Below are positions 1 to 12,349 of a DNA stretch of 64,000 nt, piece by piece; position 1 is the stretch's first letter, and the number at the start of each line of letters is the position of its first letter. A program made the translations under genes and the position numbers. The notes under the pieces are model-generated. The model was not told the DNA's origin. It worked only from the letters and a program-made list of their open reading frames with translations, and searched no databases. The stretch comes from Capitulum mitella (Eukaryota; Arthropoda; Thecostraca; Pollicipedomorpha; Pollicipedidae): NCBI GenBank assembly GCA_030062745.1, contig CP099843.1, forward strand, positions 15,107,997 to 15,171,996, given 5' to 3'.

Positions 1-247
1 AAAAAGCATGCAAAAAATATCGAATATAAAACATTCCAAATGTTTAGAAGGATACAATACCGAATCTCGCAAATAACACCTGGTGCGGGCGATTTAGACG
101 TCCTGCCATTACACTTCGACTCGCCGCGCCACCATCGCGGCGCCTTACTTCGCTTCATCGCCCGACACCGGGCCGTTCCGTGGCGTCGCATGCAGGTCCT
201 ACGTCGTCCGCCAGCCTCCCCCTCCCCGTCGGCGGCGGCGCACTCAC

Positions 248-3200
248 CTGATCACCTGCGGCGCCAGGTTCACCTGCAGGCCGGCGGGGTGCAGGGTCGG
301 GTCGTACAGCGGGTTCATGTACTCGCGCAGGTGCTGGGCAGTGTAGCCCCACAGCGAGTAGGTTCGCTCGGACAGCCTGCCGCGCAGCCGGAGACGGACG
401 AGTCACGGGAAGCCAGGTCCGGGGCGGGGGGACGCGGGGCCGGCTCGGCTGGCAATCGAGAGGGGGAGCGGGAAGAGGTACCGGCCGACGGGTCGCAATA
501 CTACCGGAATTCGTCTACATTGCAGCGGTGTTGGTTGCTTATGCAAGTTAAATGACGTCCACTGATGGGACATGGGGTTCGGGCTTCCTGTGGTCTGTTC
601 GCGAACACGCCACGGAAACACTAAACAAACGAGACAGCGGCCATACTCCATCCAGCCGGCTTCCCAGGAACACAATCTGATGGAACATGCGTGTTGGTAA
701 CAGTATTTCGCTGGCCGTTTCTCGGCGATTATCCCGCTGATCGCAATTTACGTAAAAGCCAACCGCCAAGTGCAAACACCGCCAAAGTGCTTAAAACCCC
801 AAATAAATCACATCGCAGTCGTGACGACCACAAAAATACGAGATAAAAATCTGCTCGTAGTCGGACGCAAAGATGAAAGGCTTGCAAAATTTCACGAATC
901 TAACGAACTCCAGGACAAGAAGGCAAAAACCGACAGTGACCATAGGAAAAAAGCAGCTCTCACATACCAAAAAAAACGTTCTGAACCACGAACGCGTCGG
1001 TCACGCTAAAGCCACTCACACCAAGCGCAAAACATCAATCACAAAACGGCTGCGTCTTGACCATCTCCCAGACGAGTTCCCCAGCCCGGACCCACCGCTG
1101 CTGGCCCGGCTCGGAGGCTCCCACAGGGCTGCGGCACGCTGACCTGAGGTCCTGCCTGTCCTTGTGACAGTTGCCGATGAACGTGCCGAACTGGCATGAG
1201 AACACGTGGTCGTGCAGCGTCAGCAGGTAGCGCTCGTTGAACTGAAATGCCTGGGGCTGCAGCTGGGTCAGCTGCCACACCGCATCTGCGGCGCAAGGAC
1301 GGCAAGCGGTCATTGACGAGGACGTAACCACGTCCGTATTACTGGCGCTGCTGGGAGCAATTTTGGGCTCATTCTTTCATGTACTGTCATCGGCCTAATG
1401 TTCAAGTTCGGGATTACTTGTGCTGCATGGGGAACGTCAAAACCATTACTGGCTCCACTCCTTTTCAGCCACGACGGCACACGCTCAGACCGCCAACAGA
1501 CCGCTGACCAGAGGGACAGACAGCTCTGCCTAACACGGCAGCTGTAAATGGAAGAGGCGAGTCCGTGTCCACTGCACACCTGGCAACGTGCAGGGATAGG
1601 CCGACCGCCCGCAATCGATATGCCAATCGATATGCAAAGGGTCCGGCGAAATACAACCATGGACAGGAAAAGTTCGAAAGATGCCTAAAACGCATGGCAA
1701 GTCAAAAACATTATATGTTAAAGGACAGGAAAAAGTTGTTCCTGAATGTTTTCACGATACAAATGTAAATGTAGTGAGGTGGCGAAATATTGCCCATTCC
1801 CTCCGACCCGTATACAACCCAAGCCACGCAGCTAACCGACCCACACATTCGAGAAAAAGTGGTGAATCGAGAGAACAGCCACACAGAAAAAAATGCGCGG
1901 ACAATGCGAGGTAAAGAAACAACCTAAACGATCATTCCCGGCGCAGGGACAAAGCAGTTCAGATTGTCGGGTAAAAATGCGCCCAGACGACGCAAATAAC
2001 CAGCGGATTAAAACATATCAGCATCATTCACGATCTGCGAGAAAAAGGATCCCATGCCACTACAATCTCACGACACAGACACTGGGGCAAGCCCAAACAT
2101 TCTCACCGACAAACTGTGTGAAGATGGGCGAAATCTCCTTTGGGTCCACCTGAATGAAACCACAGCGATCTGTGAACTTGTGTCCGTGCGCCAACCAGCA
2201 CTTCTCGATGAGTGCCTGCAGAACAGAGGCATAAGTATAAGCAGACAGGGTGGTTGTTTCTTCTGAGACGCTTGTTACGTCGAACTCACTGCTACAAACT
2301 CTCAAGTCTGTGGAAGAGGGCAGGGAAATTAATGACAAAATTATCGCCTGATGGCCAGAAATGCCCAACAATCACCAATTTAATGAATAAACATGGCAGA
2401 CGTACTAAAAATGGTGGAAACAGAAAGCTTCATGAGCGCCTATCGCCCGTGCGTGGTGTTCAGAGGCCACCTCAGCCGCGCCTTAGCCGCCTCCGAGCCG
2501 GCAGATACGCAAGATGAGATGGGACGGCCACGCGATGCTGCCGCGCGTCCGACCTTGAAGCTATGCAGGGCGCAGCACGTGGGTCACGAAGGTATCTTCC
2601 CCCCCCCCAGCCTCTGATCTGGAATTTCGGCACACAAGCCTCTGACCTGGGAGCCGTGCAGTGTACAGTAGTAGAGCACTCTGACCTGGAAGCCGTGCAG
2701 TCTGCGGCATGGCTTAGTGTACTGTGACCTGGAAGCCGTGCAGTGTGCGGTAATGGGGTACCCCCTAACCTGGAAGCCGTGCAGTGTGCGGTGGTGCAGT
2801 ACCCCTGACCTGGAAGCCGTGCAGTGTGCGGTAGTAGGGATCCAGCAGGAGCTCGGCCAGAGCGCAAGTCTGCGAGGTGCGGTCCCAGCCGTCGCTGCAG
2901 TGCACCAGCACGGTGACGCCCTCCTGCACTGAGGTCGCCACGAACTGGGCCGCCTCCAGTGTGGAGCGCACGTGACGCAGCCAGCCGCTCGACTCCAAGC
3001 CGGAGAGGAACGTCGACATGGCCGAGGTCTTGCTCTCGCACGCTGCCGGAGAGCACGGCCGCGGCGTCACCGGAAGCGGACACATCGGCCCGGCCGGCCA
3101 TCGACCGCCACCAGTTCAGAGAAACGGTCCGGATTTGAGCGATGTCACGAGAGGCGCCATTCACCACAACAAAGCGGGAATGACTGTTGTTCAGATGGAA

Positions 3201-6200
3201 CAGGCTGAAGTGCATCAAACCTGGTCAGCTCAATTTACCTTCTGGGAACCATGCTCTCCATGACACATCTAACTTCACCTTACGTCACCAGGTGAATTTG
3301 TAAAATAGCGCACAAAACTTATAGATAGGCCTTAAATATCATGAAACTACTATCACTGCAGAAAAAAGTCCACGATCATGTAAAAACACTATGGAATAGG
3401 TTCATGCTACGCACGTTTCTCATTCCAGAAATAAAGTTGCGAACAAAAGAGCAACAATGAAATCAATACATGTGGAGACAACGCCGAAAATCTGTCAGGT
3501 ACACTGCAGTCTGTCTACAAAAAAACAACGCTCAGTTGCCACGTCCAACACTAAAAGGAAACTAAATTTTAGAAATAAGGAAAACAACAGAGTACCGTAT
3601 ACAAGCGGAACTCACTTTCGACTAGTTTACACAAGCTATTGCGCATGACGTGGATGTTTTCTATACCGAAGAAGTAGAATTTCATGTTCTGGTAGAAGCT
3701 CTCATTTTCATAGCCCTTTCCCGACGCCCTGTTTGCCATGGCATTTATCTGAAAACACACACAAACATGTAAAGCATAGGCTGACTTTACTAAAAAAAAC
3801 AAAGAAGACCTTCGTGTAAGAGTCCAGACACACGCAGCGATGTTAAAGGTTTTACATCGAGAACGTTTTGGGAGTATTTAAACAGCAAGTTGTTGGAAAT
3901 TGCAAGTAATCATTAAATGGGAAATGCGAACAACGCATAATATGCCTAACAAAGAACGGTATGATGATCCGTAGCTGCTGACCAAATTGTGCATCAACAA
4001 CAGTAGAATGTCCGGAAAACCTATAAAGAAGCCCAACCGAAGTCTGACCTCAGCTGGCCTTGCCATTACGCCACAGCGGACCTTAAAGACGCGGAACGCA
4101 GCTGATGGAAAAGCACGGACGCGAGAACGCCCTCACTTCGCCTGAGCACGGCTCACCTTGGGTCGCGTGTCGACGACATACATGAGCTTGTCGGACGGGT
4201 TTGTGGCGCGCACCAGGGCCAGCATCTGCTCGTCCTCCAGACAGCGCGCCTTGAATCCGGACAGCGGCTGGCTGCACCGGCAGATGGTCGCCTGAAGGAC
4301 GGCCGGGGTGGTCACACACGCTCGGACACTGGCTCACCGCACCCAGCTACTTGTCCGTGCTGCGCACGAGCACAGCAGACCACTACGAGAAAAGCTCACG
4401 TGACACAATGGAAGACGATGTATTATCTTGATGTTCTGGTTGCCTGAATACCTTAATGAAAACTGCAAATTAATCCCAAAACGACAGCAGTGCAAATGTG
4501 ATCTGAATCCCCATAAAGCAGGTTCGACACCACGTCTGACGCAGATCCACCTTGCTTCTCCTCTCAATTAAAACCACCTTAACAAGGCCACCAGTCCAGG
4601 ACTGCCGAGCCGGGCGACAGCCACCTGCGCGCGTTCCACACACGTCCGGCGCACGGGCGCCGCCCTGTCGCCGCGCCGCACCTGGTTGGAGTGGCGGTAG
4701 CTGAGGACCGGCAGCCTGCCCTTGCTCCGGAAGCGGGCGCACCCGAGCAGGACGGCAGTGCTGGCGGCGGCCGGCACGCACAGCAGCGGCGGGTACGTGT
4801 CGCACACGTCGTACTCGGCGTTGATGTCGGTCACCACCCAGGCCGAGTTGGGCACGCCCATCCGCCTGCCGGCCGGCGACGACCGTCACACGAGCACATC
4901 CGCACGCCGCGGAGACGGCGGGCCGATCACGGGACGGCTAACGAGGTCAGGCTCCGATAAAATTGGAACAGTGGGCGTCCCATCACCGACTGATGTCGCC
5001 ACTGGGAATTTCCATTAAGCCATTCCAATCCAATCCAATCCAACCCAACGCGAGCAAGGCTGGATCAAAGCCACAGATTCGGTCTCTGGCAACACTCGTG
5101 ACCGGCTACATGGTTGGTTCTGGGTTGTCCTCCTCCTCCTCCCCATCCCCCCCCCGCCCCGTTCCAGGCAAGGTGGGCTCGAATCGCTTCGACGTTCGCT
5201 ACTTCCCTGAGGATCAGCCGGTGACTTGCCAGAAGAGAGCAACTGGTTATTCACGAGCGTGTCGTAAACGGTGGCACGTTCAACTTTCAACAAAATGAGA
5301 ACCGTCAACTTGCACATGCACGACAGTGTGCCGGGCTTACAGTCCGTACAATAAGCAGATCTCAACAGAGATTCCGACGTCATACCCCTTGAAAACAGCC
5401 GGATAAAATGTATTACAATACTAGGGGAACTCACCGCAAACGAGCTCACCCGACCGCGTGACCCTCATTCCCAGGAGAAGGAAACCTCATCCTAGGCAAG
5501 ACAGTCTATTCGGTACTGGGTTTACAGACACCTTCGACAACCAACGACTTCGAGTCACTGCTATCATGGTGGTTTTCGCGAGGGACACGGACATGACGCT
5601 ATGAGCAGGGTTCCAGCCGCGGACCTGTCGATCAGTGGTTAGTCTTGATCACTGCGCCGTAACGTCACCCACCAGGTGCTTCAAACACTCCCAAACCTGG
5701 CAGCGCAGGACCGTCGGAGACAGCCTTCCTCCTGCTCTCCTTTCCCGAAATGCAAACCTGTCATCTCTTCGCATTAACGGCCGCAAAACATGGCTCTGGT
5801 ATTCGTACGATGATCCGCTCGTCCCGAACTCCAAGCGAAGCGAAAACCTGTTTTATCTTGTTTCTTGAACAAAAGGATCAATCCCGTTCTCCTCAGTCTT
5901 GAATGAGTTTCGTTTTTTCCTTTCGTGTTATCTCATCAGTCCCATAGCGACTCACTAAAGCCCATCACCGTATCCGATGACCTGCCCAGCCCTGTATGCA
6001 GCACATCACTTCCCCCCCCGTCGGCTGCCCCCGCAATAAGCTGCGTTACTACCCGGAGCGTGCTTTTCATGACTGTTTCATCTCCCAGCATAGTATGTCT
6101 TATCCCTCTGCAGCAAATAGGGCATGCCACAATTCCCTTGTGATGGCCTGTCCAAGACTGGCACCCCCCCCCCCCCAACCCCTCACGTCCGGTCCATTGC

Positions 6201-7708
6201 TCACCTGAAGTCGTCACGCAGATCGTACATGTCCCAGCCGTCCGGCTGAGCCAACTCTGTACTTCTGGGCGTGTACTGGAAGCAGTACAGGTCCAGCAGC
6301 TCCACTAGAAATATCCATAAGAGGTGAGCAGGCTTCCTCAGTTACGAACCTCCTCAGGTTCCAATGACAGTCGAGGAACAAGAATGGACATGTCATCCAC
6401 GGACAACGGTACGCATGAACTACATACATGGACGAATACGTAACTAAAAACAACTACATACAACAACCACACATAAATAACTAAAAATACGGGCGACAAA
6501 ACCAGGTTCAGGAAGTACAGAATATTCATGTAAATTCCTGCAGGATGGAAACTCCATTTCCATTTCAATTTACTTCAATTTCACTTTCCTCATTTGCATT
6601 TGCATTTCAATTTCAATTAGCATTTGCTAATTTGCAATTCAATTTGCTTCTTGGACTGCTTCTATGAGATGTAGTGCGACTGTTGGCACCGTTACACGGG
6701 TTACACTTGCACTCTGAGCGAGTGCTTTAATTTCCATCGGTCTAAAACACCTCACGGTCGTGGCATCACGGTCGGCACGGCAGAATACACTAAGCCCTGG
6801 GAAAACGAAACAGAGCGCACCTGGCTGCGACAGCTGCTGCAGCGACATGAAGATGTCGTGGCAGTCGGGCTCCCGCTGGATGACGAAGGTGGCCGAGCGG
6901 AAGTTCTTGCAGCGCACCAGTAGAGGCGAGCCGGCAGGTGTCAGTGGCAGCTTCTCCACGGACGCAATGTGCATATGCGATATCTGCAGACGGTGGCGGT
7001 GGTGACGTGGGGTCTGGTGAACGAGACGACGGCGTCGGCTCCGCGTGATGGTGACAAGATACGGAGAGGTGACAAGATACGCAAAAGGCAAACCTGGCAG
7101 CCGCGGGCACCCCACGGCAGAACAGCTGTGTGATCGAGGAACAGCAAGGCTTTTTTCGCAACTCAACGGCGGGGCCTTAAAACGTGCCTGACCAAATCAC
7201 AACTAAAACATGGTTCGAAGAAACCGAGAAGAAACGAAGAAAAACAAATTAATTCGTGTTTCCTCGCCTAAGAACACAGCGCAACGTTAGCAGAGCAATT
7301 CACGGATCTCGTGTTGCCAGAAAAACAGCAAAATACTTTTTAACTTGGTGCCAAATTAATTTTTCAGACAATAAAATGCACAATGAATATACAGAGGCAC
7401 CAACCCAAGTCTCCTTTTTATTTCTTGGGTCGACGAAGATCAGGTGGGTGGCTGTGAGGTAGAGCGTTCCAGGGGCCGGTTCTGCCGAGGTGAATCGCTC
7501 CAGCATGCGGACCTTCTCCACCTGCAGCAGCATGGTAACCACCCATCAGAGAACATCATATATGCCATCCAACGAAAACCAGCCACATGTCTGGCACAAT
7601 CACTGGTTCTCTACCAAAGTTCTTCAACAGAAATTGGCATGAATCCAGGGCCTTGCTATCCTAGCATGTTGCCAGGGCACCAACCTTGGGCTTTTTGATG
7701 ATCTCCAT
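248..7708 (-). CDS. MTMR6: Myotubularin-related phosphatase, MTMR6/7/8 group (11 coding exons, C-terminus off window)
   Basis: By family, this enzyme removes the D3 phosphate from PI3P and PI(3,5)P2 on endosomal membranes. Exons in transcript order: 7708-7685, 7521-7405, 6983-6821, 6304-6205, 4865-4682, 4291-4157, 3748-3616, 3042-2810, 2215-2107, 1285-1144, 376-248. All junctions are AG/GT and phases agree, giving about 489 residues of the roughly 620 usual for MTMR6. The PH-GRAM domain starts at VEKVRMLERF. The phosphatase domain includes VPNSAW, ICRCSQPLSGF, NAMANRASGKGYEN and SGLESSGWLRH. The catalytic CX5R loop is HCSDGWDRT, with Cys at about residue 334, so the enzyme should be active, unlike MTMR9. 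The start MEIIKKPK fits the MTMR6 N-terminus. The last exon could instead stop at 256. The coiled coil and C-terminus are not in the window. MTMR6, 7 and 8 cannot be told apart here. Confidence 0.95.
2615..2832 (-). repeat. Minisatellite copied from an exon end plus its splice donor
   Basis: About 5-6 tandem copies of a 39-43 bp unit. On the plus strand the shared word TGGAAGCCGTGCAG begins at 2811 (the true exon end), 2771, 2730, 2687 and 2648, with a decayed copy at 2620. On the coding strand each unit is the last 23 or so exon bases (codons RTLHGFQ) followed by about 17 bases of intron. Copies 1 to 5 keep CAG/GT at the junction and copy 6 has lost it. Reading past the true donor reaches a stop inside the second unit. 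Confidence 0.9.
2810..3042 (-). other. MTMR6: Catalytic exon of the myotubularin gene
   Basis: This is coding exon 8 (233 nt, entering in phase 1 and ending in phase 0). It carries SGLESSGWLRH and the active-site loop VLVHCSDGWDRTSQ, and ends at YYRTLHGFQ before a GTCAGG splice donor. Its final 23 or so bases plus the donor are repeated several times in the intron that follows (see the 2615-2832 repeat). Confidence 0.93.
5021..5049. repeat. CCAAT-type microsatellite in a myotubularin intron
   Basis: A short imperfect TCCAA pentamer run lies in the intron between coding exons 4 and 5. The rest of this 1.3 kb intron shows no coding signal; it also has a TCCTCC/CCCCCC run near 5130-5160. Confidence 0.7.
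6545..6650. repeat. ATTTCA/ATTTGC-rich simple repeat
   Basis: An imperfect 5-6 bp repeat of ATTTC, ATTTG and CAATTT words in the intron between coding exons 3 and 4. Confidence 0.65.
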
Positions 7709-7829
7709 GGTCCTGGACTGGTCTTGCAGGCCCGTCTCCACCTCGTTATTGCCAGGCAGCAGCTGAGACAGCTGCCGCCCGACACCTTTCAAGAACTGGT
7801 CCACCGTGAACTCTGCCGGCCCACGGCCC
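7685..7829 (-). other. MTMR6: First recognised myotubularin exon (start codon plus upstream leader)
   Basis: On the minus strand CTTTGCAG precedes the exon at 7829, and AAG/GTTGGT ends it at 7685. The eight codons MEIIKKPK at 7708-7685 align with the MTMR6 start. The reading frame stays open upstream through AEFTVDQFLKGVGRQLSQLL, so the exon may encode an N-terminal extension rather than leader. The acceptor implies at least one more exon upstream, at coordinates above 7829. I could not place it, though the promoter-like stretch near 12.1-12.4 kb is a candidate. Confidence 0.7.
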
Positions 7830-7839
7830 CTGCAAAGAA

Positions 7840-9960
7840 GAAAAAGACTTGTTAGCCCACTAGGTAACCAGTCAACTGACTTCTTCAAGTGCAGGACTGC
7901 AGTGGCCTCCAGTGGTGCAGCTCTTGAACATTTACCCTCCACACAACACCAACAGCATGCCTGAAGGCTTGGACAAGCTGGTCAGTGTATTTGGCTTGAA
8001 TACAAACTGCATTTTGTTGGATTTTGTTCAGTTTACTATTTTTTGATTTCTTGTCTAGGCTGGATGCTAAATAATGTATAGTACATAGGCATACCTGGTT
8101 CAAAAACATGGCAAAAACATTTTACAGCACTAATTTGATATGTTTAAAAGCATGAATACTGTACATGTGTATGATACTAATATGTGTACAAACCCTTGCA
8201 GTAGATGGCCAACACAACCTGCCCTTCACTCTGGCCTTGTTGAATTCACACAATAGAAGTGGCACCAAGTCCTGTTTTATTGTTACAGTTTTCAAATGAC
8301 AATGTGGTGCAAAATTTAAAATGGCAAAGTCTGACAAAGACTGACTTTTTTAATCAGCCCACACTTTTGGCTTACATGGCCTTTTCAGGCATAGAGTCTA
8401 GGCAAATGGTAGCCAGTCAGAAGCAAAGCTGCAATCATTTCAAGATAGTGGCTATATTTTTTGCCTACAGTGATGACACATCCAATGACATTCACAAGAT
8501 GGCACTGAACAGTATTGAGGTACTTAACAGGCAGTCACTGAAAAGGGAGCAAGCATACGATAATCATAATATTCCTTGCCATATTACCCTGTCATATGCC
8601 AAATAACATGATATGAGTCACACAATCACAGCACACCAAGCAATGCAGCATCAGCAAATTTTCAGTACTCCTTGATACATAAATGATGCACATTTTGAAA
8701 AATGGAAATCATGAAAAATGTCACAGGTCAAGTCAAAACCATGCTGGGAGGTATGGTTGGCAACCAGTTCCCCAGAGGCAAAAGTGGTATTTCAGTAACC
8801 TGTGCATGACCATTTCCACAGATGGCATGGCCAGAACTAATTCTGGTACTTGCTATCCATGTAGCACCAATAAGATACCATTAAAATTATTCAGATTCGA
8901 TAATGCAGCTGTCAAATTGGCAGAACCACTGCCCTACCTGATTTATGGACTGTTTCATGCACTTTCATACACTACAGTCTATCACTAAAAATGGTTCAGT
9001 TGATTGGCCACTATCATACCAATAGCTATGCATACTGAACCTTGACCTAAAGACATGTGAAATGACAAGATGCATGGCAACTCAAATGTATGCTCCATTC
9101 TTCTCAGTTGGTTGAGTTCAGAATACAAGGGCTTCAAGATATAAACAAAACTGCAAACAACAGCTGTTTGTACAGCTGTGTTGCACTAGTTTTGGAGACA
9201 GTAGGATGGTGGAATTCACTTGCCTCAATTACTTGTGGTCTTAAAGGACTTTTATTGACCTTGTAATGACATTTGCTGAAATGTGTTACAATTACATGGT
9301 ATGTGAGTCACCAGAGGCCAGACACTTATGCATTCTGGTTGCTTGTAACTGGTGATTTAGTGGAAAACATTAATATTGAAGCAATTAAGAAGAATGTTGC
9401 ACAGCCACAGACAGATTTAAAACCTTGCATTTTTGGCACTGTAATGTAATTTGCATTTTGGAGTACAGAATTTTTGCACAGAGTAATTCTGCTTTAAGGT
9501 AGAATTATTGGTGTGATTCAGTTATGGCATCATACCTGCTTATAACTGAGTGGTGACAGAGCCATTTGTTTGCAGAGTTCAAAAGTTGTCAACATGGTTA
9601 TAATGTAGCATTCTGGTAGAGGCACAAGATCAAACTTTTGGAGCATAAAATGCCTTTTAGAGCACTGATCTTTTGGTGTTAATCAAAGCCAAAAAAAACA
9701 CCTTTCCCAACACTGGTAACACATATAGAAGTGGCAAGGTAATAGAAAGAAATGGTGACATTACCAGTATGGTGTCTGAAGAAAATGGAGGGTCAACAGT
9801 AAGATTTTGACTGAGCACTCACTTTGAGGAAAAATAATTGTAATAGTACTTGCATAGTGCTTGAAATGCAATACTGGTATGTCCTACTTACGATTTCAGC
9901 TGAAAAACCTGCAATTTTCCCTGAAACAGATTGCATTGTCACTGCCATGCCAATGGCCAG
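7840..9960. other. CpG-depleted, gene-poor block upstream of the myotubularin start
   Basis: About 2.1 kb with almost no CG dinucleotides and abundant TG/CA, unlike the CpG-rich exons to its left. No convincing exon is visible. It is probably the first intron or leader region of the myotubularin gene, and CG reappears near 9966. Confidence 0.6.
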
Positions 9961-10132
9961 ACAGTCACGTACGGATTTTTGACGTTTCTGCATTAAATAG
10001 TTTGTTCACGTGAGATCTTGACGCTGACTGGTCGTCGGTCGGACTCAAGGTCCGATCAAGAGTAATAAAAAGGGCTCAGAAATAACTAATATGCGATATA
10101 AATTATGTTTAAAATAAAGTATTGGTAACAAC

Positions 10133-10225
10133 ATTAATAACAATAATAATAGCAATAATAATAATAACAACAAAGTAATAATAATAATAACAATAATAGC
10201 ATAATAATAACATCATAATAGTAAT
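10133..10225. repeat. AAT/ATAATA microsatellite
   Basis: Imperfect trinucleotide repeat of ATA/AAT with a few CAA and GCA interruptions, embedded in AT-rich DNA. Confidence 0.85.
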
Positions 10226-10399
10226 AAAAATAAAAATATTACAGATATGGAAGTGAAGTTGTAATTTAAAAAAAATATCAAGAAAATAGTTAAAAAGCAA
10301 AGAAATAAAATACCTGAAAAAAGAAATGAAGGAACAAAACTGGAAATTATTAGCAAGCAGAATAAAACAATAAATAAAAATTTCCCAAACCTCACATAG

Positions 10400-10490
10400 T
10401 AACCTAACCTAACCTAACCTAACCTAACCTAACCTAACCTAACCTACCCTAACCTAACCTAACCTAGCCTAACCTGCCTAGTCTAACCTA
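10400..10490. repeat. Interstitial telomere-type array (CCTAA)n
   Basis: About 17 pentamers of AACCT, near perfect on the left and decaying to the right (TACCC, TAGCC, TGCCT). CCTAA is the complement of TTAGG, the arthropod telomere unit. A second array in the opposite orientation lies 640 bp to the right. Confidence 0.92.
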
Positions 10491-11125
10491 CTAATTCAGC
10501 AGTTCCTCCAAGTTCAGTTTGTGGCAACAGTACAGAATTTTCATATACATGACATCAATAATCACTTGAAGATGTATGTACAGTCTACACATCCTCAATG
10601 TCAATAACCTTAATGTTGGCAGCACCACATCTTCTCCCACTGAATAATGTTGCTCTCCATCAGTCAACTCCAGCACTGTAATACTGTATGGTGCATTGCT
10701 GTTACGATTTTGTTGTTATTTTTGAGAAATTCATTTGGTGGACGTATGATTAGAAACAGGATGATGCACTCTTTAAATTGGTGGCAGTCATACAAAGGAC
10801 TGTTTGGGATTTTGTCAGGCAGAAACTTACCTTTAGCCAAATGGGGCTATATTTCACTGTAAGAGAATGCCACCCAAACTGCCAGCTCCTTTGTGTTTAC
10901 CCTGCCTTTGCTCCACAATTGCCCTATGTAATACATAAGATTTAATGACCTCATCAGCAAATGATACTAGAGGCCACAGGCCAACAAAGGGACATTCACA
11001 GGGCATAATGATGAGCCAAAGGCAACCATACCAAAGGAGCAGTAAAGGATGCTAGAGGCTGCAGATTTATGAAGGTAGCAACCAGACTTGACTCCATCTA
11101 GCAGAGGCCACAATGGATATCTTAA
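10491..11125. other. Spacer between opposed telomere-like arrays
   Basis: AT-rich and CpG-poor. I see no gene, RNA or repeat that I can name. Confidence 0.5.
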
Positions 11126-11240
11126 TAGGTTAGATTATGTCAGGTCAGGCCAGGTCAGGTCAGGTCAGGTTAGGTTAGGTTAGACTAGATCAGATTAGGT
11201 CAGGTTACATCAGGTTATGCTAGGTTGATTTAGGCTAGGT
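11126..11240. repeat. Degenerate telomere-like array (TTAGG/TCAGG)n
   Basis: About 20 pentamers of AGGTC and AGGTT, running opposite to the 10400-10490 array. TCAGG and TTAGG variants are blocked: TCAGG first, then TTAGG, then mixed. Confidence 0.85.
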
Positions 11241-11900
11241 ATCTTGTTAACCTTGTTTAGTTTTTTGGCCAAATGAATAGCAATATCATTAAACATTTTC
11301 AGCTGGCTGGACTAAAAATCAGTATTCAAAATGCATGCTGGCTTATTTGCAACAGAAAAGGGCCAGGTCAAATTTCATCACTTGGAAGCTCTTGGTAAAA
11401 TTTCAGCCAAGAAATAATTGGCAGTAATAGGACAATTAGGTGCTCAAAAGCAATGAGGCAACATTCCCTACTGTCAGGTAGATGCATTCTATGCTGTTGC
11501 AGTAATAATATGTTTGCCAACACAGTATTCCTACCTCAATGTACACAATGTGTGATAAAACAATCCCAGTTCACATGAAGACATACAAGAGGAAACTGGC
11601 CATATGCTATTTAACTCATCTCATTGTTTATCACAGCAGATATTTACACAGGTCACTCTGGAATCCAGGCCTGTATAAAAAACATCAGTATCTTGCTTTA
11701 ATGCATAACAAAGCAGCACAATGAAGATCAGTTCAGTAAAACTGAATCAGAAAACCTCATTATCAGGCAAAATATGGCGACTGTCATTGCTTGCTTGCAG
11801 GTCAGGCCAAGTTCTGTGACAACGGATATATGGAAATGGGCTGCATTAAAAATACCCAGAAAATTTATGTTAAGATGCACTCGCTTTCATCACCATTAAG
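11241..11900. other. No gene seen
   Basis: AT-rich, CpG-poor, without a supported ORF. It probably belongs to the same intron or intergenic block as the DNA to the left. Confidence 0.45.
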
Positions 11901-11929
11901 TATGGAACCTTACCTACTGAGGAAATAAA

Positions 11930-12340
11930 CGGTATGAAATGCTCTTCCAAAAACACACAACGAAAAAACAGCACAACAGTCGCCGGCCCGCTTTGCAAAA
12001 CTACGGCAACGCAACAAAAATGAGCAGTGTATCTGCGTCTCCCACTCCGTGAAACGAGACTACACACTGACGGTCGTGCTGTCTGTAAATACGAAATCGA
12101 TTTAGCTTGACGCGCTGTGCATAAATAACGCCCACATGCGCAACATTTGTTTTCCAATGACGGCCTCATTCAGCTGAGCCTTGAGACCGGGGATAATTCT
12201 GAGAGAATGTACATCACGGAGTTCTATGACGTCACTGGTCAACGTTTCTTCCATTTGTTTGCTGAGGAGTGCGTGGAAGGGCAGTTGTAGATTTTGAGAA
12301 TGCTGGTCTAATGCTTTGACACACATGTATTAAAAAGCAG
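11930..12340 (-). promoter_or_regulatory. Possible promoter region with a perfect CRE
   Basis: CpG dinucleotides return abruptly here after a 1.7 kb depleted block. The region holds the palindrome TGACGTCA at 12227-12234, the full cAMP-response element bound by CREB/ATF proteins. A short minus-strand ORF (12102-12326) crosses it but resembles no family I know. The region could be the promoter or first exon of the myotubularin gene, judged only by strand and methylation pattern. Confidence 0.35.
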
Positions 12341-12349
12341 CAATAAAAG

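Noticed and set aside
2472-3218. 248-codon minus-strand ORF over the myotubularin catalytic exon
   Set aside because: It reads the exon in the wrong frame and then the 40-bp repeat, giving the repeated HTARLPG peptides. The true frame carries HCSDGWDRT.
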